In this document: positions 1-9,093 of the stretch, piece after piece
How positions within the stretch are numbered: position 1 is the stretch's first letter
Layout: the number at the start of each line of letters is the position of its first letter
Source of the DNA: Sulfitobacter dubius
Lineage (GTDB): Bacteria > Pseudomonadota > Alphaproteobacteria > Rhodobacterales > Rhodobacteraceae
Assembly: GCF_900113435.1 (NCBI RefSeq)
Contig: NZ_FOPG01000003.1
Coordinates: 248,001-312,000, forward strand
DNA length: 64,000 nt
Reading direction: 5' to 3'
The notes under the pieces: generated by a model
Told to the model about the DNA's origin: nothing
Databases searched by the model: none
What the model saw: the letters and a program-made list of their open reading frames with translations, nothing else
Made by a program: the position numbers and the translations under genes

Positions 1-317
1 GCATGATCCGTGCGATCGCCAAAGGCTGGGGCTATGCGCGTGACAACCGCGAAGAAGCCGTCGATATGCTGGTCAAACGCTATCCCAACATGGACCGCGC
101 AAAGGAATTGGAAACCATCGACCTGGTGCTCGACTATTCCTTTAACAAAGAGACCGCCGCGAAAGGCTGGGGCACGATGACCCCGGAAAACTGGCAAGCG
201 CAGATCGACATCTATGACCAGCTCGGCCAGTTTGAAAATGGCGCGCCTTCGCTCGAAGACGTGATGACCCTCTCCGTGCTCGAAGCCACCGCGGCCGCAC
301 GTCCTAAATACGGATGA
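1..317 (+). CDS. ABC transporter substrate-binding protein, C-terminal part (5' end outside window)
   Basis: This is the C-terminal part (about 104 residues or slightly more) of a periplasmic substrate-binding protein. The reading frame is open at the left edge, so the visible ATG at position 3 is probably internal. The helical, charged tail (a W-G-Y-A-R-D-N region, then a T-P-E-N-W region and an A-A-A-R-P end) resembles the NMT1/THI5-like or SsuA/TauA-type binding proteins. The identification rests mainly on its neighbours, since an ATPase and a permease of the same transporter class follow within 10 bases. The ligand cannot be deduced. Confidence 0.6.
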   Translation, partial: MIRAIAKGWGYARDNREEAVDMLVKRYPNMDRAKELETIDLVLDYSFNKETAAKGWGTMTPENWQAQIDIYDQLGQFENGAPSLEDVMTLSVLEATAAARPKYG

Positions 318-324
318 TTGACCA

Positions 325-1134
325 ATGCCATCGATAGTTGAAACCCAAGCCACACCCGACGGAACTCCGACTGGTCCAATCGCCGCCTCTTTGAAAGATG
401 CCTCCGTCAAATTTGGCTCCTTCACGGCCATTCGCGGGATGTCGATCGATATCGAAGAGGGCGCGTTCTATACCATTCTGGGCCCCTCGGGCTGTGGCAA
501 ATCGACAATGCTGCGGTTGGTGTCGGATCTGATCCCGACAGCCTCGGGCGATGTGTCGATCTTTGGCAAATCGACCGAAGAGGCCCGGCTGGCGCGCGAG
601 TTCGCCTTTGTCTTTCAAGATGCGACCCTCTTGCCCTGGCGGTCGGCGCTCAAGAACGTTGAACTGCCTCTTGAGATTGGACGCCGCCGGGGCATCAAAC
701 TCCCCATCGGCAACAAGACCCCGCGCGAGCTTTTGAAACTTGTGGGGCTTGAGGGCCGCGAAGACGCGCTGCCGCATGAGCTTTCGGGCGGGATGCGCCA
801 GCGGGTTGCGATTGCCCGGGCGCTGGTCTGTCAGCCTAAGCTGCTGCTGATGGATGAGCCCTTTGGCGCGCTGGATGAGATGACCCGTGATCACCTGAAC
901 CTGCAACTGCTGAAGATCTGGGAGGAGACCGGGGTCACGATCCTCTTTGTGACCCACTCGATCCCCGAGGCGGTGTTTCTGGGCCAAAAGGTGATGATGT
1001 TGCAGGCCCACCCTGGGCGCCTGCGCGAGGTGGTCGACATTGATTTGCCGAGCCCGCGCACAATCGAACAACGCGATACGCAGGAATTCGTTCAATATTC
1101 CGCCTATCTGCGCAAGCTGCTGGAGACATGCTGA
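325..1134 (+). CDS. ABC transporter ATP-binding protein (nitrate/sulfonate/taurine type)
   Basis: This 269-residue protein is the cytoplasmic ATPase that powers the importer. Visible motifs are Walker A GPSGCGKST at about residues 53-61, a Q-loop FQDATLLPWR at about 97-106, the signature LSGGMRQRV at about 153-161 and Walker B LLLMDEP. The LLPWR stretch after the Q-loop is characteristic of the SsuB/TauB/NrtD group. The gene sits seven bases after the binding protein, and its stop overlaps the likely start of the permease, so the three are cotranscribed. Family assignment is secure; substrate is not. Confidence 0.93.
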   Translation: MPSIVETQATPDGTPTGPIAASLKDASVKFGSFTAIRGMSIDIEEGAFYTILGPSGCGKSTMLRLVSDLIPTASGDVSIFGKSTEEARLAREFAFVFQDATLLPWRSALKNVELPLEIGRRRGIKLPIGNKTPRELLKLVGLEGREDALPHELSGGMRQRVAIARALVCQPKLLLMDEPFGALDEMTRDHLNLQLLKIWEETGVTILFVTHSIPEAVFLGQKVMMLQAHPGRLREVVDIDLPSPRTIEQRDTQEFVQYSAYLRKLLETC

Positions 1135-1940
1135 TGACCGCCATTGAGAACATGCAGGCTGCCGACCCGGAGCTCGACATCGAACGCGCCCTCGAAAGGC
1201 GCCAGAAAATGCTGGCCATCGCCGTGCCCTTGGGCACCGCAGCGAGTTTGATCCTGCTCTGGCAAATTGGCGTTCGCCTGTTCGCCGTGCCTACCTATAT
1301 CGCGCCCGCGCCGACGGATGTGGCCTATACGCTGGTCGACAAGTTTCCGATCCTTTTGGCCAACTTCTGGCCGACGCTTTATGAAAGTGTGCTGGGGTTC
1401 GTCGTGGGCAATATCGCGGCGGTGCTGATCGCGGTGGCCTTTGTGCACAGCCGCACGGTCGAGCGGGCCTTCTTCCCGATCGCGGTCTTTGTGAACACCA
1501 TTCCGATCCTCGCCATCGCGCCGATCTTAGTGCTGATCTTTGGGCCGGGCTTGACGGCCAAGGTGGTGATCGCGGCGCTGATTTGTTTCTTCCCCACGCT
1601 GGTGAATATGGTCCGCGGCTTGCAGGCTGTCAGCCCGCAGGCGCTGGAACTGGCCCGTATCCTCTCGGCCTCCAAATCCGAGGTCTTCTGGAAAATCCGA
1701 CTGCCGTCGTCGCTGCCCTTCCTGTTCTCGGCGCTAAAAATCGCGGCGACCACCAGTGTCATCGGGGCGATTGTCGGCGAATGGGTTGGGGCCGATATGG
1801 GCCTTGGGGCGCTGATCATCGATGCCACCTTCAACTTCAACTCACCCTTGCTCTACGCTACCGTCTTTATGTCCTCCGGACTGTCGGTGTTGATGTTCGC
1901 GACCGTCTCGATTGTCGAACGTCTGGTTGTGCGCTGGTAA
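1134..1940 (+). CDS. ABC transporter permease (SsuC/TauC type)
   Basis: This is the inner-membrane permease of the same importer, about 268 residues with several hydrophobic segments. The EAA-type loop that contacts the ATPase is recognisable around LELARILSASKSEVFWKIRLP. The ATG at 1134 overlaps the preceding TGA by one base (TGATG); an alternative ATG lies two codons upstream at 1128. The N-terminus carries a charged cytoplasmic extension before the first membrane segment, as is common in this family. A gap of about 80 bases follows before the FAD oxidoreductase, so the catabolic genes may be read from the same promoter. Confidence 0.9.
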   Translation: MTAIENMQAADPELDIERALERRQKMLAIAVPLGTAASLILLWQIGVRLFAVPTYIAPAPTDVAYTLVDKFPILLANFWPTLYESVLGFVVGNIAAVLIAVAFVHSRTVERAFFPIAVFVNTIPILAIAPILVLIFGPGLTAKVVIAALICFFPTLVNMVRGLQAVSPQALELARILSASKSEVFWKIRLPSSLPFLFSALKIAATTSVIGAIVGEWVGADMGLGALIIDATFNFNSPLLYATVFMSSGLSVLMFATVSIVERLVVRW

Positions 1941-2019
1941 GCCAATAAACTGAAAACAAACGTAAATTGCACTGCTTGCGGCCCGAGGGTCAGGCAGGGC
2001 ACCGAAAGGAGTACGTCAC

Positions 2020-3384
2020 ATGACTGCACAAATCAAAGATCACGTTCAAACCCGCGGCGAGCAGGTTCCGGTTGTTGCTCATACCGATGTCGTCGTCATC
2101 GGCGCTGGCCCGGCAGGGGTCTCCGCCGCGGTCTCTGCCGCCCGCAACGGCTGCTCAGTGACCCTGCTGGAGCGCTACCACCACCTCGGCGGCATGGCCT
2201 CTGGCGGCATGGTTCTGGTCCTCGACGACATGGTCAATGAAGGCAATGAAGTCGTCACCACCGGCATCGTCAGCGAATATGTCGACCGGATGGTCAAGCA
2301 AGACGGGGCGGTTTACCCACCGTCCGAGGACTGCCTGACCAACTGGGACATGTGGCAGAAATGGTCCCGCTGGGGCTGCATCGACTTCCACAAGACCGGG
2401 ATGCCGCAGCCGATCATCCACGCCGTGGCCTTTGATCCCGACGCCTGGAAGCGGGTCAGCCTTGATCTTGTCAAGGACTCGGGCATCAACCTGCGCCTGC
2501 ACAGCTGGTTCTCTGAGGCGCTGGTCGAAGACAACCGGGTGACCGGCGTGATCTGCCAGACCAAACTGGGCCGCCAAGCGATCAAGGCAGACATGGTGAT
2601 CGACGCCAGTGGTGATCTGGATGTGGCCTCCTCGGCCGGCGCGTCCTTCATCGACGGGCAGTTCATCGTGACCACCGTCTTCCGCCTTTGCGACGTGGAT
2701 ACCGACAAGGCCGAAGCCTTTGAATACGCCAACCCTGAGGAATACAAAAAGATCGACCGGCAGGCCCGCCGGATCATCGGTGGCGCTTGGGGCATGTGGT
2801 GGCTGAAGACGCCGCTGCCGGGCGTCGTCTGGTGCAACTGCCCGCATATGCCGGGCTATGACGGCATGTCGCCCGAGCATATGGTCGAGGCCGAGTTCGA
2901 GGGCCGCGAGCGGATGATGAAATTGCTGGCCTATGCCCGCGAGAACATCCCCGGCTTTGAGAATGCCAAGATGCTGGGCGCGGCCGAGCAGATGGGCGTC
3001 CGCCAGACCCGTCTGTTGCAGGGCGAATATGTCGTCACCAAAGACGACGTCAAAAGCCGCCGCCACTTTGCCGACAGCGTCTGCCGGGGCCGGGACTACT
3101 ACACCCCTTACCGCGCGCTGCTGCCCAAAGGTGTCGACAATCTGATCGTCGCGGGCCGCCACTATTCGGTCGAAAGCGAGGCCCAGAAGATGTCGCGCGA
3201 GATCCCGCCCTGCATGTCGCAAGGTGAGGCCGCCGGTGTCGCCGTGGCCAAGGCGCTGCAAGGGAATACCGCCCTGCGTGACGTCGATGTGACCGCAATT
3301 CAGAAGCAAATGCGCGCGCAGGGCGCGGACCCGGGCGATGTGCCCTCGTCCAACGCCCTCGTCGAAGAAAAAATGGACGCATAG
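2020..3384 (+). CDS. FAD-dependent oxidoreductase (FAD_oxidored family)
   Basis: This 454-residue flavoprotein has an N-terminal dinucleotide fold with VVVIGAGPAGVSAA at about residues 24-37, followed by LLERYHHLGGMASGG. A C-terminal FAD contact region (VDNLIVAGRHYS and CMSQGEAAGVAVA) is typical of PF12831-like enzymes. A strong ribosome site (AAAGGAG) lies upstream of ATG 2020. It opens the enzyme part of the operon, ahead of a CoA-transferase, and the nearby ferredoxin is a plausible electron partner. The family oxidises or reduces varied substrates, so the reaction here is unknown. An overlapping long antisense frame is taken as an artefact. Confidence 0.85.
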   Translation: MTAQIKDHVQTRGEQVPVVAHTDVVVIGAGPAGVSAAVSAARNGCSVTLLERYHHLGGMASGGMVLVLDDMVNEGNEVVTTGIVSEYVDRMVKQDGAVYPPSEDCLTNWDMWQKWSRWGCIDFHKTGMPQPIIHAVAFDPDAWKRVSLDLVKDSGINLRLHSWFSEALVEDNRVTGVICQTKLGRQAIKADMVIDASGDLDVASSAGASFIDGQFIVTTVFRLCDVDTDKAEAFEYANPEEYKKIDRQARRIIGGAWGMWWLKTPLPGVVWCNCPHMPGYDGMSPEHMVEAEFEGRERMMKLLAYARENIPGFENAKMLGAAEQMGVRQTRLLQGEYVVTKDDVKSRRHFADSVCRGRDYYTPYRALLPKGVDNLIVAGRHYSVESEAQKMSREIPPCMSQGEAAGVAVAKALQGNTALRDVDVTAIQKQMRAQGADPGDVPSSNALVEEKMDA

Positions 3385-3393
3385 GAGGCCCTA

Positions 3394-4560
3394 ATGCAGC
3401 AGAATACTCTCCCACTTGATGGCATCCGGGTGATCGATTTCACCCAAGTGATGCTCGGCCCCTGCGCCACCCAAATGCTGGCCGATTTCGGTGCAGATGT
3501 GATCAAGGTCGAGCGCCCCGGCGCCGGCGACCTGTCGCGGGGGTTCTATGGCGAGGACAGTGAGGAGGCGGTCAACAACGCCGTCTTCGCCTCGCTTAAC
3601 CGCAACAAACGCTCGGTCGAGATCGACACGAAATCGCCCGAGGGCAAGCAGATGGTCTATGACCTTGTGCGCGAATCCGATGTGGTGGTCGACAACTTCC
3701 GCGCTGGTGTGATGGCGCGGCTCGGCTTTGGCTACGACAAGCTGAAAGAGATCAACCCCGCCATCATCTGCGCCTCAGGCACCGGCTATGGCGAGACGGG
3801 TCCCTATGCCCACAAAGGCGGGCAGGACGTGCTGGCCCAAGCCATGAGCGGCGTGATGGAAAAAAGGTCAGACCCTTCGATCCCCAAGTCGATCTACCCG
3901 ACCACGCTTTGCGACTACACCGCCGGGATGCATCTGGTGCAGGGCGTGCTGGCCGCATTGCTGTCGCGGGCCAAGACCGGGCAGGGCCAAAAGGTCAGTG
4001 TCTCGCTCTACGACTCGATGATTGCGATGCAGATGCAGGAGGCCGCGCAGTGGAGCAAACACCGCGAGGTGCTGAACTGGGCCGCAATGCCGCTGACGGG
4101 CGTGTTCGACACCACCGACGGCGCTTTGGTTGTGGTGGGGGCGTTCAAGCTCAACCCACTGCAGGACATCTGCAATGCGCTCGAGATCGAGGATCTGTCG
4201 CCGCAGTATCCAACCCTCGCCACGCAGCGGAAGAACAAGCCCTTCCTGCAAGACACCTTCCGCGAACGGTTTGCCACCAACACCACAGCCTATTGGCTGG
4301 AGCGCCTGGAGGCCCAAGATTTGCTCTGCGCCCCCGTACGCTCGTTGAGCACCGCGCTGGAAGACCCGCAGACCGAGATCAACGGCATGCTGTTGGACAT
4401 TGACCACCCCATCCTTGGCGAGATGCAGTTGGTCGGCTCTCCGGTGCACCTGAGCGACGTGCCGATGGGCATCCGCCGGATGCCGCCGCGTCTGGGCGAA
4501 CATACCGAAGAGGTGATCGCCGAATTTGGCCTACGGCAGAAGGAAAGGGCCGCAGGATGA
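3394..4560 (+). CDS. Class III CoA-transferase (CaiB/BaiF family)
   Basis: This 388-residue protein belongs to the family that moves CoA between carboxylic acids. The start matches the family (LPLDGIRVIDFTQVMLGP). An aspartate in GGQDVLAQAMSG, about residue 145, is at the position of the catalytic Asp that forms the acyl anhydride. A good ribosome site (AGGAGG) precedes ATG 3394, ten bases after the upstream gene. Its stop overlaps the next start (ATGA). In this operon it probably activates the imported carboxylate, or a product of the flavoprotein, to a CoA thioester for the hydratase that follows. That role is inferred from gene order. Confidence 0.92.
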   Translation: MQQNTLPLDGIRVIDFTQVMLGPCATQMLADFGADVIKVERPGAGDLSRGFYGEDSEEAVNNAVFASLNRNKRSVEIDTKSPEGKQMVYDLVRESDVVVDNFRAGVMARLGFGYDKLKEINPAIICASGTGYGETGPYAHKGGQDVLAQAMSGVMEKRSDPSIPKSIYPTTLCDYTAGMHLVQGVLAALLSRAKTGQGQKVSVSLYDSMIAMQMQEAAQWSKHREVLNWAAMPLTGVFDTTDGALVVVGAFKLNPLQDICNALEIEDLSPQYPTLATQRKNKPFLQDTFRERFATNTTAYWLERLEAQDLLCAPVRSLSTALEDPQTEINGMLLDIDHPILGEMQLVGSPVHLSDVPMGIRRMPPRLGEHTEEVIAEFGLRQKERAAG

Positions 4561-5333
4561 GCGTTCTCTTCACTGTCGAAGATCATGTGGCGCGCGTCAC
4601 CATCGACCGGCCCGACCGGATGAACGCGATGGACAGCGCGACGCAGGCCCGGCTGGCCGAGATCTGGGACGAGATTGAGGCCACCTCCGAGATCCGCTGC
4701 GTGGTGCTGACCGGCAGCGGGGACCGGGCCTTCTCGACCGGGGCGGACCTGAAGGACGACAGCGGCATGTCCGGTGTCGACTACTGGAAAGACATCAGCG
4801 CCACCGGCTTTGGCCGGATCGCCTTGCGCGGCACGCTGACCACCCCAGTGATCGCGCGGATCAACGGGCTGGCGCTTGGCGGCGGGTTGGAGATGGCGAT
4901 GGGCTGCGACATTCTCATCGCCGCCGACACCGCGCGCTTTGGCCTGCCCGAGGCTAAGGTGGGCCGGCTGCCGCTGGATGGCGGCATGGTCACGCTACCG
5001 CGCCTGATCCCACGTAACATCGCCATGGGCATGATGATGACGGGGCGCATGGTCTCGGCACAGGACATGGCGGGCTTCGGATTGGTTAACGCGGTGGTCC
5101 CTGCCGCCGATCTCGACGCCGAGATCGACCGTTGGGTCGCCGACATCCTCTCCTCGGCCCCGCTGAGTGTGAAGGCGATCAAGGCCACCGCCCGCGAGAC
5201 CGCGCATATGTCGGTGCATGAGGCCTATCAGCACGAAACCCCCGCGCTGATCGCCGCGCTGCAATCCGAGGATGCCGATGAGGGTGTCGCAGCCTTTCGC
5301 GAAAAACGTGCCCCGGTCTGGCGCGGCAAATAA
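4557..5333 (+). CDS. Enoyl-CoA hydratase/isomerase family protein
   Basis: This 258-residue crotonase-fold protein has both oxyanion-hole regions: AFSTGADLKD near residue 60 and INGLALGGGLEMAMGCD near 103-118. The PEAKVG segment follows. Length is normal for the family. It begins in a 4-base ATGA overlap with the CoA-transferase gene, so translational coupling is likely. The crotonase family includes hydratases, isomerases, hydrolases and ring-opening enzymes, so only a CoA-thioester substrate can be asserted. Confidence 0.92.
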   Translation: MSVLFTVEDHVARVTIDRPDRMNAMDSATQARLAEIWDEIEATSEIRCVVLTGSGDRAFSTGADLKDDSGMSGVDYWKDISATGFGRIALRGTLTTPVIARINGLALGGGLEMAMGCDILIAADTARFGLPEAKVGRLPLDGGMVTLPRLIPRNIAMGMMMTGRMVSAQDMAGFGLVNAVVPAADLDAEIDRWVADILSSAPLSVKAIKATARETAHMSVHEAYQHETPALIAALQSEDADEGVAAFREKRAPVWRGK

Positions 5334-5345
5334 AAGGAGGTCGTC

Positions 5346-5693
5346 ATGCCCTTGATCATCACCAGCGCCTGTATCGACGTCAAAGACGGGATCTGCACCA
5401 CCTCCTGTCCGGTCGACTGCATCTACGAGGGCGAGCGGATGTTCTACATCCACCCGACCGAATGCATCGAATGTGGCATGTGCGAAAGCATCTGCCCGGT
5501 GGATGCGATCCGCTATGATGACGAAGCCACCGGGGCAGAGGTGAAATTCGTTCGGATCAATGCCGAAGCCTTTCACGATGCCGGGGGCGAGATCGAAGAG
5601 CCGGGCGGTTGGTACAAAGGCGCCGATCCAATCAAGGATCACCCAGAGGTCGCCGCCCATGAGGCGCGGCAACCCGAAACACAGGATCAATGA
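5346..5693 (+). CDS. 7Fe/8Fe-type ferredoxin
   Basis: This 115-residue protein has two cysteine clusters: C9, C17, C21, C25 in the first and C40, C43, C46, C50 in the second, each ending in Cys-Pro-Val-Asp. The wide C9-C17 spacing is that of FdxA-like [3Fe-4S][4Fe-4S] ferredoxins, though the extra C25 allows an 8Fe form. A polar tail of about 55 residues follows. A strong AAAGGAGG site lies before ATG 5346. The placement between a hydratase and a DapA-family gene suggests a dedicated electron carrier for the operon's flavoprotein. That pairing is inference. Confidence 0.9.
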   Translation: MPLIITSACIDVKDGICTTSCPVDCIYEGERMFYIHPTECIECGMCESICPVDAIRYDDEATGAEVKFVRINAEAFHDAGGEIEEPGGWYKGADPIKDHPEVAAHEARQPETQDQ

Positions 5694-6586
5694 GGTTATC
5701 GATGCAAGGTATCATTGCCGCCGTGCCGACGCCCGTGAATGCGCAGGGCGTGCCCCAAAAAACGCCGTTTCTTGAACATTGCCGTTGGATGCTGGAAAAC
5801 GGCTGTGACGCGCTCAACATCTTGGGGTCCACCGGCGAAGCCAATTCCTTTGATGCGGCCACCCGCAAGGAGATCATGACCTGGGCGGCAGAGGCTTTCG
5901 AGACGGCCCGCCTGATGGTTGGCACCGGCACGCCCGCACTGGCGGAAACCCTCGCGCTGACTGCGCATGCAGACGACGCAGGCTACGGCGTGGCGCTGGT
6001 CTTGCCGCCCTATTACTACAAACCTGTCAACGAAGACGGGCTGTTTTGCTGGTATGAGGCGCTGCACCACGGGCTTGGCGCGCGACGGATCGAGATCTAT
6101 TTCTATAACTTCCCGCAGATGACCGGGACCCCGCTGACGCCGCGCTTGATCGAACGACTGCACCGCGCTTATCCCGAGCGCTTTACCGGCATCAAGGACA
6201 GTTCAGGCGATCTGGCCTATTGCCGGACCCTGACCGCGGCACTGCCGGATTTCGCGGTCTTCCCCAGTTCCGAGACATCTCTGGCCGAGGCCGCGGCGTC
6301 GGGATTTGCGGGCTGTATCTCGGCCACGGTGAACCAAAGCGCGCCGCTCTGCGCGCAGGTCTGGCAGGCGCGGGGCGCACCGAACACCGAGACCATGGCG
6401 CGGATCGCCGCGCTGCGGTCCGCGATTGCCAGTGAGCCGCTGATCCCGGCGGTGAAATACCTCGTGGCCCGGCGAACGGCAGCAAACCTCTGGGCCCAGA
6501 CGCTGCCGCCATTCACCTCCTTAGCGGACGCCCAGACGGCCCGGCTGGATCAGATCGACCTGCTGATGCCCGCGCTGACTCATTGA
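5690..6586 (+). CDS. DapA-family (dihydrodipicolinate synthase/N-acetylneuraminate lyase) aldolase or dehydratase
   Basis: This 298-residue TIM-barrel enzyme is of the class I Schiff-base lyase family. The carboxylate-binding motif GSTGEANSF sits near residues 46-54, the conserved tyrosine is in YFYNFPQMTG near 139, and the Schiff-base lysine is in GIKDSSGD near 169. The start overlaps the ferredoxin stop by four bases; an ATG four codons later (5702) is an alternative. With the aldehyde dehydrogenase next door it recalls pairs in which a DapA-like enzyme yields an aldehyde or alpha-ketoglutarate semialdehyde. The actual reaction in this CoA-linked operon is unknown. Confidence 0.9.
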   Translation: MRLSMQGIIAAVPTPVNAQGVPQKTPFLEHCRWMLENGCDALNILGSTGEANSFDAATRKEIMTWAAEAFETARLMVGTGTPALAETLALTAHADDAGYGVALVLPPYYYKPVNEDGLFCWYEALHHGLGARRIEIYFYNFPQMTGTPLTPRLIERLHRAYPERFTGIKDSSGDLAYCRTLTAALPDFAVFPSSETSLAEAAASGFAGCISATVNQSAPLCAQVWQARGAPNTETMARIAALRSAIASEPLIPAVKYLVARRTAANLWAQTLPPFTSLADAQTARLDQIDLLMPALTH

Positions 6587-6610
6587 CCCAACAGACAGAA
6601 AGCAAAGCAT

Positions 6611-8074
6611 ATGACCAAACATGAAAATCTCTCCCATCTGGGCAAGCACGACAATCTGATCAACGGCACTTGGGTCAGCTTTGGCAACTACAAGGACAAC
6701 GTGAACCCCTCTGACACCAATGACGTGATCGGCAGCTATTCCTATGGCGATGCTGCCTCCGTTGAGCAGGCCGTCGAGGGTGCCAAGGCGGCCCAAGACG
6801 CTTGGGCCAACAGCAGCCCGCAGGCCCGCTATGATCTGTTGGACGCCGTTGGCAACGCCTTGGCCGCCCGCAAGGAAGAGTTTGGCCGACTGCTGGCCCG
6901 CGAAGAGGGCAAGACCCTCGCCGAAGGCATTGGCGAAACCATGCGCGCCAGTCAGGTGTTCAAGTTCTTTGCCGGAGAAGCCCTGCGGCAAGTGGGTGAT
7001 TTGCAAGCCTCGGTTCGGCCAAACGTCGATGTCGAAGTGACCCGCGAACCGGTGGGCATTGTAGGACTGATCACGCCCTGGAACTTCCCGATTGCCATCC
7101 CGGCATGGAAGATCGCCCCGGCGCTGGCCTATGGCAACTGCGTCATCATGAAGCCCGCCGACCTGACCCCCGGATGCGCCCATGCCATTGCGGAACTGCT
7201 GCAAGAAAATGGCTGTCCTCCCGGCGTCTTCAATCTGGTGATGGGCCGCGGCTCGTCCGTGGGCGAGGCGATCGTGACCCACCCCGACATCACCGCCATT
7301 TCCTTTACCGGCTCTGTCGGCACCGGCAATCACATTGCCGAGGTCTGCGGCAAGATGAAGAAGAAGGTGCAGCTTGAGATGGGCGGCAAGAACCCGATGG
7401 TCGTGCTGAACGACGCGGATCTATCTGTGGCCGTCTCTGCCTGCCTGAATGGTGCCTTCTTCTCCACCGGGCAGCGCTGTACCGCCTCTTCGCGTCTGAT
7501 TGTCGAAGCCGGGATACATGATGAATTTGTAGCCGAGATGACCAAGCAGATGCAGGCGCTCAAGGTCGGCGACGCGCTTGATCCCGAGACCCAGATCGGG
7601 CCGGTTGTGGACGCAAAGCAACTCAAGTCGAACCTCGATTATGTCGCCTTGGCCAAATCCGAGGCCACTGAGGTGATCGGCGGTGAGCAGTTGGAGTGTG
7701 ACACGCCCGGCTTTTATCAAGCGCCCGCGCTCTTTGTCGGCACCGACAATTCGATGCGCATCAACCGCGAAGAGATCTTCGGCCCCTGTGCGACGGTCAT
7801 CAAAGTTGCCGATTTTGACGAGGCACTGGCGGTGGCGAATGACACTGAATTTGGCCTCTCAGCCGGGATTTGCACCAGCAGTTTGAAACTGGCGCGCACC
7901 TTCAAGCGCCGGGTCGAGGCCGGCATGGTGATGGTCAACCTGCCGACCGCCGGGGTGGATTACCATGTGCCGTTTGGGGGCCGCAAAGGCTCGTCCTTTG
8001 GCGCGCGCGAACAGGGGCGCTATGCGGTGGAATTCTATACCATTGTGAAAACCTCCTATGTCTTTGCGGGCTAA
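6611..8074 (+). CDS. NAD(P)-dependent aldehyde dehydrogenase
   Basis: This 487-residue protein is a full-length aldehyde dehydrogenase. It shows the cofactor segment TPWNFPIAIPAWKIAPAL, the glycine motif FTGSVGTG near 232-239, the general-base glutamate in LEMGGKNP near 256 and the catalytic cysteine in STGQRCTASSR near 290. The sequence style is close to alpha-ketoglutaric semialdehyde and related small-aldehyde dehydrogenases. It lies 25 bases after the DapA-like gene and is probably the last enzyme of the operon, oxidising the aldehyde released by that lyase. Substrate is inferred only. Confidence 0.93.
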   Translation: MTKHENLSHLGKHDNLINGTWVSFGNYKDNVNPSDTNDVIGSYSYGDAASVEQAVEGAKAAQDAWANSSPQARYDLLDAVGNALAARKEEFGRLLAREEGKTLAEGIGETMRASQVFKFFAGEALRQVGDLQASVRPNVDVEVTREPVGIVGLITPWNFPIAIPAWKIAPALAYGNCVIMKPADLTPGCAHAIAELLQENGCPPGVFNLVMGRGSSVGEAIVTHPDITAISFTGSVGTGNHIAEVCGKMKKKVQLEMGGKNPMVVLNDADLSVAVSACLNGAFFSTGQRCTASSRLIVEAGIHDEFVAEMTKQMQALKVGDALDPETQIGPVVDAKQLKSNLDYVALAKSEATEVIGGEQLECDTPGFYQAPALFVGTDNSMRINREEIFGPCATVIKVADFDEALAVANDTEFGLSAGICTSSLKLARTFKRRVEAGMVMVNLPTAGVDYHVPFGGRKGSSFGAREQGRYAVEFYTIVKTSYVFAG

Positions 8075-8076
8075 GC

Positions 8077-8538
8077 ATGGCGGACCAAGCCACATGGGAT
8101 GCGCGCTTTCTTCAACTGGCCGAGGTAGTTTCCGGCTGGTCGGAAGACCGCGACTTCCATGTCGGCGCAGTGATTGTCGGGCCTGACCATGAAATCCGCG
8201 CGACAGGCTACAATGGCCTGCCGCGCGGCGTCGCCTCAAACGAGGGCGCCCGTTTCGATCGAGCGAGCGGGGAGAAGTTCTATTGGTTCGAACACGCCGA
8301 GCGCAATGCAATCTATAACGCCGCCCGGATAGGCGTACCGCTGACTGGCTGCTCGATTTATATCAACCGCTTCCCCTGCGCAGATTGCACGAGGGCTATA
8401 ATTCAATGCGGTATAGAAAAGATTATCTGTCCAGAAAAACCTGCTTATGACGCGGCGCTCGGCAGAAGCTTTGGCGCTTCTGAGATAATGATCCAAGAAG
8501 GAAAGGTACTGTTTCGAACCGCCCAAAGCTCAGTATAG
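8077..8538 (+). CDS. Deoxycytidylate (dCMP) deaminase-like protein
   Basis: This zinc-dependent nucleotide deaminase of 153 residues has the HAERNAI motif (zinc ligand His and catalytic Glu) near residue 73 and PCADC (two zinc-ligand cysteines) near 106. The WDARFLQLAEVVSGWSED start matches the dCMP deaminase family. The open frame extends further upstream, but the ATG at 8077, two bases after the dehydrogenase stop, gives the proper family start. The N-terminal HVGAVIV and ATGYNGLP segments are also family features. It has no obvious link to the upstream pathway and may only share its transcript. Function could be dCMP or a related base deamination. Confidence 0.85.
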   Translation: MADQATWDARFLQLAEVVSGWSEDRDFHVGAVIVGPDHEIRATGYNGLPRGVASNEGARFDRASGEKFYWFEHAERNAIYNAARIGVPLTGCSIYINRFPCADCTRAIIQCGIEKIICPEKPAYDAALGRSFGASEIMIQEGKVLFRTAQSSV

Positions 8539-8926
8539 CCTCGATCCCCCTTGCCCTCCGCGATGCATAATCTGATGGCGTAGCGCGCTAATAGGCCCTC
8601 CTGACAGCTCCTAAGAAAAACGAATGCTCCTTTTCGGGGGGGCGACTAAGCGGCATACCACTTCAATTGCAGTCGAGCCACTGCGTGCTTAATTTAACAT
8701 GTAATGATGCTGGCGCCCGCAGCTACACAGATATTTAACGTGAATTCTTTAATCAGTTGAAAAGCAGCTGTTGACGCTCAGAGCGAGGGCGCTCGCAACG
8801 TTCACACAGCCAATTTCGGTCACGCATAAGTATCTCCCAGACCGCGAACGTATCCTTCGGATTGCCGCAGGGCAGCATCATGATGTTCGGTGGGAATTTT
8901 CAGCGACTTCCTTCACTAATGGGCGG
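8539..8926. other. Intergenic region without a recognised gene
   Basis: About 390 bases of lower-GC sequence lie between the deaminase gene and the MITE-like element. The short open frames here have no recognisable motif or ribosome site. I see no RNA gene. Confidence 0.4.
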
Positions 8927-9093
8927 ATTGTGTTGAAAAACGCTCTCACAGCGCGCTGAAGCCAAATTTGTCAGAACAAAATTCCAAATTATTGAAATTT
9001 TGGCGGCGCCCCCGGGGCACAATTGCTCTGTCAGAGAACAGCTTCCCACTTTTTAAAAATTTGCAGCTGCAGCAAATAGTTTTTCAACACAAT
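8927..9093. mobile_element. MITE-like non-autonomous insertion, 167 bp
   Basis: A perfect 15-base inverted repeat bounds the segment: ATTGTGTTGAAAAAC at 8927-8941 and its complement at 9079-9093. The same hexamer GGGCGG lies immediately outside both ends (8921-8926 and 9094-9099), which is what a target-site duplication looks like. The interior has no usable reading frame. This fits a miniature element moved by a transposase supplied in trans. The parent element is not in the window, and the short duplication could be chance. Confidence 0.6.

Noticed and set aside
2155..3309. 384-codon open frame antisense to the FAD oxidoreductase
   Set aside because: It lacks any motif or ribosome site, is rich in His, Asp and Val as expected from complementary codons of a GC-rich gene, and lies fully within a well-supported gene.
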